Part shown: positions 1-5,676 of the stretch, one piece after another
How positions within the stretch are numbered: position 1 is the first letter of the stretch
Layout of the letters: every line of letters starts with the position of its first letter
Assembly (NCBI GenBank): GCA_905480305.1
Contig: CAJQPV010000170.1
Span: forward strand, 1 to 5,676
Length of the DNA: 5,676 bases
Source: an uncultured Gammaproteobacteria bacterium
GTDB lineage: Bacteria > Pseudomonadota > Gammaproteobacteria > UBA9214
Reading direction: 5' to 3'
Translations under genes and position numbers: made by a program
The notes under the pieces: model-generated
What the model was told of the DNA's origin: nothing
Database searches by the model: none
Seen by the model: only the letters and a program-made list of their open reading frames with translations

Positions 1-280
1 GTTCCAGGGTCATGTCGGCAGGAAAATCCGCGCGTGGCAAACGGTGTACTTTTTCGGGATCACGCAAACCAAAGGCCTGCTCCGGGAGCAGGCTCAATCG
101 CTGTTTGTCGCCGGGACGCAAACCATACAGGGCCAGCTCAAGCCCCTCGATCAACGTACCATCACCGAGGGTAAAGACCAGCGGCGCATCATCGAAGCTG
201 CTCTCGGCAACCGTACCGTCTTCCAGCGTCAGTGAAAGATGCAGGGTAACGGTGCTTTCAGGACTAATCGGATATTTCAC
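1..280 (-). CDS. fkpB: FKBP-type peptidyl-prolyl cis-trans isomerase FkpB/SlpA, N-terminal part (3' end beyond window)
   Basis: Probable cytoplasmic peptidyl-prolyl cis-trans isomerase and chaperone of the SlpA/FkpB branch of the FKBP family. Ninety-three codons are visible. The family protein is about 150 residues, so roughly the last third, including most of the insert-in-flap domain, lies past position 1. Visible hallmarks are the first FKBP strand with LEDGTVAES (19-27), the FTLGDGTLIEGLELAL stretch (36-51), LRPGDK (54-59) and LLPEQAFG (64-71), all aligning with E. coli SlpA. The start is GTG at 280-278. It is the only usable start between the upstream in-frame TGA at 325-323 and the conserved strand, and an AAAGAGA element lies 8 nt before it. 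It follows lspA by 42 nt in the same reading frame, the usual neighbour of this gene. Family assignment is firm; the isomerase activity is inferred from the family. Confidence 0.9.
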   Translation of the reverse strand, partial: MKYPISPESTVTLHLSLTLEDGTVAESSFDDAPLVFTLGDGTLIEGLELALYGLRPGDKQRLSLLPEQAFGLRDPEKVHRLPRADFPADMTLE

Positions 281-288
281 GCAGGGAA

Positions 289-295
289 TCTCTTT
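289..295 (-). promoter_or_regulatory. Shine-Dalgarno of fkpB supporting a GTG start
   Basis: On the minus strand AAAGAGA lies 8 nt before the GTG at 280-278. It is a modest match to the anti-Shine-Dalgarno sequence, but its spacing is good. No ATG or TTG occurs in frame between the lspA stop and this GTG, so it supports the rare start codon. Confidence 0.5.
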
Positions 296-322
296 AGTGC
301 GGCCAGGGGCAACGGTACAGTT

Positions 323-796
323 TCAGGCGGCCGGAGATTTTTCCCGGCCACCGCGAAAGGCATCCAGCAGCAACAGGAAAGCACCCACCGAGATCGCCGC
401 GTCGGCGACATTGAACGCCGGCCAGTGCCAGCTGCCGTAATAGACATCGATAAAATCAATCACGTAACCGTATACCAGCCGGTCTATCAGGTTTCCGGCC
501 GCACCGCCAAGGATTAGCGCCAGCGCCAGGCTGGTGGCTTTTTCCTCTGTCGACAGGCGCAGCAGCCACACCAGCAATATAACGATGACGACAACCGCCA
601 GCACCACAAAAAACCAGCGCTGCCAGCCGGACGCTTCACTAAGAAAACTGAATGCGGCCCCCGGATTATAGGCCTTGAACAAAGCAAGATAAGGAATCAG
701 CGTAACCTGCTGGTGCAATACCAGCATCGCATCGGCCAGCAACTTGGTGCACTGGTCAAGCAACAGCACAACCACGGACACCCATAACCATTTCAT
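323..796 (-). CDS. lspA: Lipoprotein signal peptidase (signal peptidase II)
   Basis: Inner-membrane aspartyl protease of family A8 that removes the signal peptide of diacylglyceryl-modified prolipoproteins, just before the modified cysteine. It is 157 residues, normal for the family. Hydrophobic segments lie at about 4-21, 62-80, 87-104 and 130-146, giving the four-helix topology. Conserved boxes are all present: DQCTK (14-18), YNPGAAFSF (43-51), GGAAGNLIDR (97-106), VIDFID (112-117) and FNVADAAIS (128-136). The catalytic pair by alignment with E. coli and Pseudomonas LspA is Asp114 and Asp132, with the expected 18-residue separation. The ATG at 796-794 has a clear Shine-Dalgarno and gives the expected MKWLW start. 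It follows ileS by 24 nt, as in most proteobacteria, and is almost certainly cotranscribed with it. Nothing is missing or unusual. Confidence 0.98.
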   Translation of the reverse strand: MKWLWVSVVVLLLDQCTKLLADAMLVLHQQVTLIPYLALFKAYNPGAAFSFLSEASGWQRWFFVVLAVVVIVILLVWLLRLSTEEKATSLALALILGGAAGNLIDRLVYGYVIDFIDVYYGSWHWPAFNVADAAISVGAFLLLLDAFRGGREKSPAA

Positions 797-807
797 CGTG
801 CGCTAAT

Positions 808-813
808 CTCCTT
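808..813 (-). promoter_or_regulatory. Strong Shine-Dalgarno of lspA
   Basis: AAGGAG on the minus strand, 11 nt before the lspA ATG and inside the 24-nt gap after ileS. It fixes the lspA start and is the best ribosome-binding match in the window. Confidence 0.7.
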
Positions 814-820
814 GCTGTGA

Positions 821-3667
821 TCAGGCAAAACGACGCTGTTCGCCAGCGCCACTGATATTCTCGACACAGCGTCCACAAATGTCCGGGTGCTCGGTACTGA
901 CGCCAACATCCTCGCGGTGATGCCAGCAGCGGCCACACTTGGCATGAGGCGACACCGACACCTTGATACTGAAAGCCAGCTCCGGCACCTCGGCTGTCAC
1001 TGCATCATGCGGTGCTTCACTGGCTGCATGTACGCGCGCGGCGGAAGTAATCAGTATAAAGCGCAACTCGTCATCGACGGCGTTCAGCAAAGTGTTGGTT
1101 TCGTCATCTGCATACAGGTCGACTTCTGCAGCCAGTGATGAGCCGATCTCGCCGGCGACACGCAGCTTCTCCAGCTCCTTGCTGACCGCCTCACGCACAG
1201 CAATAATCCTGTCCCAGAAACACACCCCCATGCGCTGCAGGATTTCACCCTCGGAATAAAATGCCGGCGGCAGCTCATACCAGGTTGACAGGAACACGGA
1301 ATCTTCATGCTTGCCGGGCAGGTGCTGCCAGATTTCCTCGGCGGTAAAACTCAAGACGGGTGCCAGCCAGCGTACCAGTGATTCTACCACGTGATACATG
1401 GCGGTCTGCGCCGAACGCCTTGCGACACTGTTCTCCTGCGTGGTGTACTGGCGGTCCTTGATGATATCCAGGTAGTAACTGCCCATATCCACAGCACAGA
1501 AATTGTGTACCAGCTGAAAGATGCGGTGGAACTCGTAACTCTCGTAGGCCTGTTTGACCTGGTCCTGCAGCTCGCGCGTGCGTTCCAGCGTCCAGCGATC
1601 CAGACACAGCATCTGCTCGGGATCCAGCAGGTCTTTATCGGGGTCAAAACCGGACAGGTTCGCCAGCAGAAAACGCGCCGTGTTACGCAGGCGACGATAG
1701 GCCTCGGCGGTACGTTTCAGGATCTCGTCCGAAACATTCATTTCATCACGATAGTCTGTCGACGACACCCATAAACGCAGGATGTCTGCACCCAGCGAAT
1801 TAACAATCTTTTGCGGCGCCACCACGTTACCGCGCGACTTGGACATCTTCTGCCCCTTGGCATCGACGGTAAAACCGTGCGTCAATACCGTCTTGTACGG
1901 CGCCATACCGCGCATCGCAATCGAGCTCAGTAACGACGACTGGAACCAGCCGCGGTGCTGATCAGAACCCTCAAGATATAAATCTGCTGGCACGCCCAGC
2001 CTTGCATTCTGCTCCAGCACAGCAAAATGCGACACGCCGGAATCAAACCAGACATCCAGCGTATCACCAACCTTGTCATAATCATCGGCCGCGTCACCCA
2101 GCAGTTCCTGCGCGTCCAGCTCGAACCAGGCACTGATACCCTGCGCTTCAACTTTCTTTGCAACCTCTTCTATCAAGCGTCCGGTATCAGGATGCAACTC
2201 ACCGGTTTCGCAATGAATGAACAGCGGCATCGGCACACCCCAGGTACGCTGTCGCGAGATACACCAGTCCGGACGATTGCCAACCATGCCCTCAATGCGC
2301 GCCTCGCCCCAGTCCGGCAGCCACTGCACACCCTTGATGGCTTGCAGTGCGGCAGCACGCAATCCGCTCTGCTCCATGCTGATGAACCACTGCGGTGTTG
2401 CCCGGAAAATAATCGGCGTCTTGTGACGCCAGCAATGCGGGTAGCTGTGGCGCAACATCTCTTCGTGCACCAGTGCGCCCTTGCCTTTTAATACTTCAAT
2501 GACGTGGTCATTGGCCTTCAGCACGTGCTCGCCGGCAAACAACTCGGTGTCCGGCAGAAAGCAACCACGACTGTCAACAGGATTATCAACCGGCAGACCA
2601 TAGCGACTGCCTATCACGTAGTCATCCTGACCATGACCGGGCGCCGTGTGCACAGCACCGGTGCCGGCCTCTGCCGTTACATGGTCACCAAGAATAATCG
2701 GCACCTCGCGCTCATAAAACGGATGCCCCAGGGCCTGTCCTTCCAGGTCACTGCCCTTGCAGTAGGCAATCACCTGGTATTTCTCGACACCAAAACGCAG
2801 CATGGCATCCTTGAGCAAAGCTTCGGCCAGCAACAGTCGCTCGGCACCTGCATCGGTCTCGCATTGCACCACGGCGTATTCAAATTCCGGATTCAGCGAA
2901 ACCGCACGGTTTGCCGGCAATGTCCACGGCGTCGTCGTCCAGATCACTACCGATAACGGTCCTTCGCCGGCATGCCCTTCAACATGGTGGCAACAGGACA
3001 GCAGACCCTCTTCATTCAATACGCGGAATCGCACATCGATGGCTGGCGAGTTCTTGTCTTCGTACTCTACCTCGGCCTCTGCCAGCGCCGAACCGCAATC
3101 AGTACACCAGTGCACCGGCTTGAAACCCTTGTGCAGATGGCCGTTGTCCACAATGCGACCGAGCGCCCGAATGATATCTGCCTCGTAGCGGTAGTCCATG
3201 GTGAGGTAGGGATTCTGCCACTCACCAAATACCCCGAGACGTATAAAATCATTACGCTGTCCGTCGACCTGCTTGCCGGCATAGTCACGACAGGCCTTGC
3301 GGAAAGTGGCCGCATCCACCTTGACGCCCGCCTTGCCGACCTTCTTTTCCACGTTCAGCTCAATCGGCAGTCCATGGCAGTCCCAGCCGGGTACGTAAGG
3401 GGCATCGTAGCCACTGAGTGTCTTGCTCTTGACGATAATATCTTTCAACACCTTGTTGACGGCATGACCAATATGAATTTCGCCATTGGCATAGGGCGGA
3501 CCGTCGTGCAGTACAAACCGTGGTCGCTGTTCGCCGATGCGGCGCATCTGCCCGTAGATATTCATGTCATCCCAGCGCTTCAGCATCTCGGGCTCACGAT
3601 TTGGCAAATTGCCCTTCATCGGGAAGGCTGTATTGGGAAGATTCAGTGTGTCTTTGTAGTCAGTCAT
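821..3667 (-). CDS. ileS: Isoleucyl-tRNA synthetase (isoleucine--tRNA ligase)
   Basis: Cytoplasmic class I aminoacyl-tRNA synthetase that charges tRNA-Ile and hydrolyses mischarged Val-tRNA-Ile. It has 948 residues (E. coli 938). The Rossmann catalytic core holds PPYANG (57-62), HIGH (65-68), [10 protein letters not shown] (94-103), GSDQHRGW (567-574) and KMSKS (607-611). The CP1 editing domain is intact, with the threonine-rich [11 protein letters not shown] (244-254) and [12 protein letters not shown] (335-346), including His340 and Asp349, which correspond to the E. coli editing residues. Cys188 and Cys191 lie in [16 protein letters not shown]. The C-terminal zinc module has Cys911, Cys914, Cys931 and Cys934, and the protein ends in GEQRRFA, close to the E. 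coli tail. This is the bacterial IleS1-like type. The ATG start aligns with E. coli MSDYKSTLNLP, although its ribosome-binding site is weak. It lies between ribF and lspA, the classic context. Confidence 0.99.
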   Translation of the reverse strand: MTDYKDTLNLPNTAFPMKGNLPNREPEMLKRWDDMNIYGQMRRIGEQRPRFVLHDGPPYANGEIHIGHAVNKVLKDIIVKSKTLSGYDAPYVPGWDCHGLPIELNVEKKVGKAGVKVDAATFRKACRDYAGKQVDGQRNDFIRLGVFGEWQNPYLTMDYRYEADIIRALGRIVDNGHLHKGFKPVHWCTDCGSALAEAEVEYEDKNSPAIDVRFRVLNEEGLLSCCHHVEGHAGEGPLSVVIWTTTPWTLPANRAVSLNPEFEYAVVQCETDAGAERLLLAEALLKDAMLRFGVEKYQVIAYCKGSDLEGQALGHPFYEREVPIILGDHVTAEAGTGAVHTAPGHGQDDYVIGSRYGLPVDNPVDSRGCFLPDTELFAGEHVLKANDHVIEVLKGKGALVHEEMLRHSYPHCWRHKTPIIFRATPQWFISMEQSGLRAAALQAIKGVQWLPDWGEARIEGMVGNRPDWCISRQRTWGVPMPLFIHCETGELHPDTGRLIEEVAKKVEAQGISAWFELDAQELLGDAADDYDKVGDTLDVWFDSGVSHFAVLEQNARLGVPADLYLEGSDQHRGWFQSSLLSSIAMRGMAPYKTVLTHGFTVDAKGQKMSKSRGNVVAPQKIVNSLGADILRLWVSSTDYRDEMNVSDEILKRTAEAYRRLRNTARFLLANLSGFDPDKDLLDPEQMLCLDRWTLERTRELQDQVKQAYESYEFHRIFQLVHNFCAVDMGSYYLDIIKDRQYTTQENSVARRSAQTAMYHVVESLVRWLAPVLSFTAEEIWQHLPGKHEDSVFLSTWYELPPAFYSEGEILQRMGVCFWDRIIAVREAVSKELEKLRVAGEIGSSLAAEVDLYADDETNTLLNAVDDELRFILITSAARVHAASEAPHDAVTAEVPELAFSIKVSVSPHAKCGRCWHHREDVGVSTEHPDICGRCVENISGAGEQRRFA

Positions 3668-3712
3668 TTATCCAGTTACCGTCAGGGTCAATAAACGCAC
3701 AAAAGGCGCGAT

Positions 3713-3729
3713 GTTATAAGCTAATAATA
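3713..3729 (-). promoter_or_regulatory. Possible -10 elements of a weak ileS promoter
   Basis: Minus-strand TATTAT (3729-3724) and TATAAC (3718-3713) both resemble sigma-70 -10 boxes and lie about 46-62 nt before the ileS ATG. The only -35-like hexamer for TATTAT is TTGGCA, with a spacing of about 21 nt, which is too long. This is a candidate only. Confidence 0.2.
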
Positions 3730-3737
3730 CCTGTAAT

Positions 3738-3760
3738 CCTGCTTGTGTTTTGCCAACAGG
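3738..3760 (-). other. Imperfect hairpin just after ribF
   Basis: CCTGTTG can pair with CAAGCAGG, giving 7 base pairs with one bulged base and an 8-nt loop. It begins 9 nt after the ribF stop codon. No uridine run follows, so it does not look like an intrinsic terminator. It could be a message-stability or processing structure, or chance. Confidence 0.25.
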
Positions 3761-3769
3761 CTCATCGAA

Positions 3770-4705
3770 TCAGGCTTGCAGCTGGCTGAAGAAGTCCCGT
3801 GCCTGTTGCGCATCCACGTGAATCTGCTGTTTCAACAGGTCAAATGAATCAAACTTCTGTTCCGCTCGCAGTTTTTTCAGAAAACTCACCTGCACATGGT
3901 GACCGTAAATATCCCGATCAAAATCGAACAGGTGCACCTCCAGCAAAGACTGGTTGCCATCAACGGTCGGCCGGTTACCTACGTTCGCCACTCCGTGCAG
4001 CGCTTGCTCATCTATGCCGTGCATCTCGACGGCAAATACACCGGCCACCGGCACCGAGTTGCGATGCAGAAAAATATTGGCGGTCGGATAACCGATGGTG
4101 CGGCCGCGCTTGTCACCATGTGCGACCCGGCCGCTCATCCAGTAGGGCCGCCCCAGCATCGCGGCTGCCCCGGACAGGTCACCCTGTTGCAGCGCCTCGC
4201 GGATACGCGTGCTGCTAACACGCTCCGGACCCACACAAAAGGTGTGCGTGTTGTTTACCGGGAAGCCATGCTCACGCCCGGCCGCCTGCAGCATTTCAAA
4301 ATTGCCAGTGCGCGCCCTGCCATAGCGGAAATCATCACCCACAACCAGGTACTTCACATCCAGACCATCCAGCAGTATTCGCTGAATAAACTGTTGCGGC
4401 TCAAGGCTCGCCAGACGATCATCAAAATGCAGGCACACAACCCGGTCAATACCACAGTGCTGCAGTGCTTCCAGTTTTTCGCGAAAACGTGTCAGTCGCG
4501 ATGGCGCAAAGTCCGGCGCAAAATATTCGCGCGGCTGCGGTTCAAAGGTAACCAGGGTCACCGGCAGTCGCCGTTCCCGGCCCTGCTCCACCAGTTGCGC
4601 CAGCACAGATTGATGGCCGAGGTGCACACCATCGAAGTTACCGATGGTAGCTGCACAACCCCGGTGTTCGGGACGTAAATTGTATAAACCGCGAACCAGC
4701 TCCAT
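3770..4705 (-). CDS. ribF: Bifunctional riboflavin kinase / FMN adenylyltransferase (FAD synthetase)
   Basis: Cytoplasmic enzyme that phosphorylates riboflavin to FMN and then adenylylates FMN to FAD. It has 311 residues, the normal length. The N-terminal adenylyltransferase domain (about 1-180) has the nucleotidyltransferase motif GNFDGVHLGH (22-31), FEPQPREYFAP (54-64), VVGDDFRYGR (121-130) and SSTRIR (164-169). The C-terminal kinase domain (about 185-308) has SGRVAHGDKRGRTIGYPTAN (191-210), with Thr208 and Asn210 as the ATP/Mg ligands, GVANVGNRPTV (238-248), and LEVHLFDFDRDIYG (255-268), with Glu256 in the position of the catalytic base. The ATG start matches E. coli RibF (MKLIRGIHNL), and TGAGGT lies 12 nt upstream. 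It sits 55 nt after murJ and 102 nt before ileS. All key residues of both activities are present. Confidence 0.98.
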   Translation of the reverse strand: MELVRGLYNLRPEHRGCAATIGNFDGVHLGHQSVLAQLVEQGRERRLPVTLVTFEPQPREYFAPDFAPSRLTRFREKLEALQHCGIDRVVCLHFDDRLASLEPQQFIQRILLDGLDVKYLVVGDDFRYGRARTGNFEMLQAAGREHGFPVNNTHTFCVGPERVSSTRIREALQQGDLSGAAAMLGRPYWMSGRVAHGDKRGRTIGYPTANIFLHRNSVPVAGVFAVEMHGIDEQALHGVANVGNRPTVDGNQSLLEVHLFDFDRDIYGHHVQVSFLKKLRAEQKFDSFDLLKQQIHVDAQQARDFFSQLQA

Positions 4706-4717
4706 CAGACTGGACTG

Positions 4718-4723
4718 ACCTCA
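4718..4723 (-). promoter_or_regulatory. Shine-Dalgarno of ribF
   Basis: Minus-strand TGAGGT lies 12 nt before the ATG at 4705-4703. The spacing is slightly long, but it supports the start that matches the conserved RibF N-terminus. Confidence 0.5.
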
Positions 4724-4737
4724 GACGTAAACGTGCA

Positions 4738-4743
4738 AGTATA
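4738..4743 (-). promoter_or_regulatory. Possible -10 element of a weak ribF promoter
   Basis: TATACT on the minus strand, in the 55-nt murJ-ribF gap, differs from TATAAT at one base and would give a leader of about 25 nt that retains the Shine-Dalgarno. No recognisable TTGACA-like -35 lies 16-18 nt upstream and there is no extended -10 TG, so support is weak. Confidence 0.2.
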
Positions 4744-4760
4744 AGGCATCAGCGGGCATC

Positions 4761-5676
4761 TCAGGCAGACTCCTGCCCCTGATTGTGCCGCTGTTGCCAG
4801 AGGCTGGCGAGCCGCAGGCCTACCAGTTGCAGGGCGATAAAATAGGCCGCTGCACCAGCCATGATCCAGACAAACAACCAGGACACCCGCGACCACACGC
4901 CCCAGTCCAGCCACAGCTGCATGCCCTGCACACCCCAGAAAAGCACCGCGCCGAGCGCAACACCGGCCAGCCCCAGTTGCAGGAAAAACCGCCTCCAGCC
5001 TGATTCCGGGAGATAAACCTGCTGCTTTCTCAGCATACGATATAGCAGGCCGGCATTCACCCAGGCTGCTATTGAGGTCGCCAGCGCCAGCCCGGCATGC
5101 GGACCAGGCACCTGCAGAATCACCAGCGGCACCACGAACACCAGGTTCAGCACCATATTGGTGACCAGCGCAATAATTGCTATGCGTACCGGTGTCGTCG
5201 TGTCCTTGCGCGAGTAAAACGCCGGTGCCAGCACTTTCACCAGCATAAAGGCCGGCAACCCGAGAGTGTAAGCCATCAGGCTCAGGCCGGCCATGTCGAC
5301 ATCGCCCGCATTGAAGTCACCGTAGTTGAACAGCGTCGCCAGCATTGGCCGCGCCAGCATAAACAGGCCGATGGCCGATGGCAGTGCGACCAGCAGTACC
5401 AGCCGCAGCCCCCAGTCAATGGTGCGGGAAAACTCCTCCAGCGAATCCGTGGCATGACTGCGTGACAGGCTCGGCAGGATGACAGTAGACAGCGCGATGG
5501 CAAACACACCCAGTGGAAACTCAACCAGGCGATCAGAGTAGTACAACCAGCTGACACTGCCCGCCACCAGGAACGAGGCGATCAGGGTATCGAATAACAG
5601 GTTAATCTGCGCCACCGACGAACCGACAATCCCCGGCAACATGAGCTTCATAATGCGCCGCACACCCGCATCCTGC
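4761..5676 (-). CDS. murJ: Lipid II flippase MurJ (MviN), C-terminal part (5' end beyond window)
   Basis: Inner-membrane transporter of the MOP superfamily that flips lipid II to the periplasmic face for peptidoglycan synthesis. The last 304 residues and the TGA stop are visible. Family members have about 510 residues and 14 helices, so this should span roughly TM7-TM14. The reading frame is open to the window edge, and the first residues, QDAGVRRIMKLMLP, match the interior of MurJ, so the gene begins upstream. The GTG at 5663 is internal, not the start. Numbering from Q1, conserved parts include YYSDRLVEFPLG (45-56), where Arg49 aligns with the cavity arginine Arg270 of E. coli MurJ; LPSLSRSHA (67-75); and KVLAPAFYSRKDTTTPVRIA (147-166). 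Repeated hydrophobic spans continue to about residue 290, followed by a short polar tail. It is the first visible gene of the cluster. Confidence 0.97.
   Translation of the reverse strand, partial: QDAGVRRIMKLMLPGIVGSSVAQINLLFDTLIASFLVAGSVSWLYYSDRLVEFPLGVFAIALSTVILPSLSRSHATDSLEEFSRTIDWGLRLVLLVALPSAIGLFMLARPMLATLFNYGDFNAGDVDMAGLSLMAYTLGLPAFMLVKVLAPAFYSRKDTTTPVRIAIIALVTNMVLNLVFVVPLVILQVPGPHAGLALATSIAAWVNAGLLYRMLRKQQVYLPESGWRRFFLQLGLAGVALGAVLFWGVQGMQLWLDWGVWSRVSWLFVWIMAGAAAYFIALQLVGLRLASLWQQRHNQGQESA

Larger units (their letters stand above)
3668..3769. other. ribF-ileS intergenic leader, A+T-richer
   Basis: The longest gap between genes here, 102 nt, with about 42% G+C by hand count, visibly lower than the flanking genes. 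On the minus strand it holds an imperfect hairpin (3738-3760) and two -10-like hexamers. No tRNA, T-box or attenuator-like uridine run is seen. It is probably an ileS leader, possibly carrying a secondary promoter. Confidence 0.5.

Noticed and set aside
12..440. 142-codon plus-strand open frame antisense to fkpB and lspA
   Set aside because: The sequence is rich in Ser, Arg and Pro with no domain, and the opposite strand carries two recognisable genes.
2972..3694. 240-codon open frame on the plus strand, antisense to the ileS 5' region
   Set aside because: It is opposite the conserved HIGH-motif region of ileS and shows no family resemblance of its own. It is best explained as a shadow of ileS codon use.
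3738..3760. Intrinsic terminator between ribF and ileS
   Set aside because: The stem is short and bulged and no uridine run follows on the minus strand.
3668..3769. T-box leader regulating ileS
   Set aside because: The gap is too short and no T-box sequence or terminator/antiterminator pair is seen. T-boxes belong mainly to Gram-positive bacteria.
3896..4678. 260-codon open frame on the plus strand, antisense to ribF
   Set aside because: It lies wholly opposite a well-conserved gene, has no recognisable domain, and its translation is the low-complexity H/Q/R-rich kind expected of an antisense shadow.
4706..4760. FMN riboswitch ahead of ribF
   Set aside because: The gap is only 55 nt, too short for the conserved multi-stem aptamer, and none of its characteristic segments is visible.
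4705..4914. 69-codon minus-strand open frame spanning the murJ end and ribF start
   Set aside because: It is out of frame with murJ, whose conserved C-terminal helices occupy the same DNA, and it encodes nothing recognisable.
5661..5663. GTG as the start of murJ, giving a 300-residue protein
   Set aside because: The frame stays open to the window edge and the protein aligns from the first codon with the middle of MurJ (around E. coli residue 222), so this GTG encodes an internal valine.

Overview
The window is a 3'-to-5' slice of one conserved bacterial housekeeping cluster. Every gene lies on the minus strand, so transcription runs from high to low coordinates: murJ (3' part), ribF, ileS, lspA, fkpB (5' part). 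The proteins resemble the Escherichia coli and Pseudomonas versions along their whole visible length. The order murJ-ribF-ileS-lspA-fkpB is typical of Gammaproteobacteria of the Pseudomonas type, whereas in E. coli murJ is located elsewhere. The DNA is moderately G+C rich. I therefore infer a gammaproteobacterial chromosome, but genus cannot be given from the sequence alone.

Layout, in order of transcription: the last 304 codons of the lipid II flippase murJ (5676-4761); a 55-nt gap with a Shine-Dalgarno and a possible -10 element; the bifunctional riboflavin kinase/FAD synthetase ribF (4705-3770); a 102-nt, A+T-richer gap, the longest non-coding stretch; the isoleucyl-tRNA synthetase ileS (3667-821), with complete synthetic, editing and zinc-binding motifs; a 24-nt gap with a strong Shine-Dalgarno; the lipoprotein signal peptidase lspA (796-323); a 42-nt gap; and the first 93 codons of the FKBP-type prolyl isomerase fkpB/slpA (280 to the window edge). 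Both end genes are cut by the window, not visibly broken.

The genes serve separate essential tasks: cell-wall precursor export, flavin cofactor synthesis, tRNA charging, lipoprotein maturation and protein folding. They are linked mainly by shared transcription. Short same-strand gaps without a convincing terminator support a single operon, perhaps with weak internal promoters ahead of ribF and ileS.

I found no RNA gene, mobile element, CRISPR array, long repeat or unknown gene, and nothing that looks like an undescribed system. The findings are small curiosities with low interest scores.
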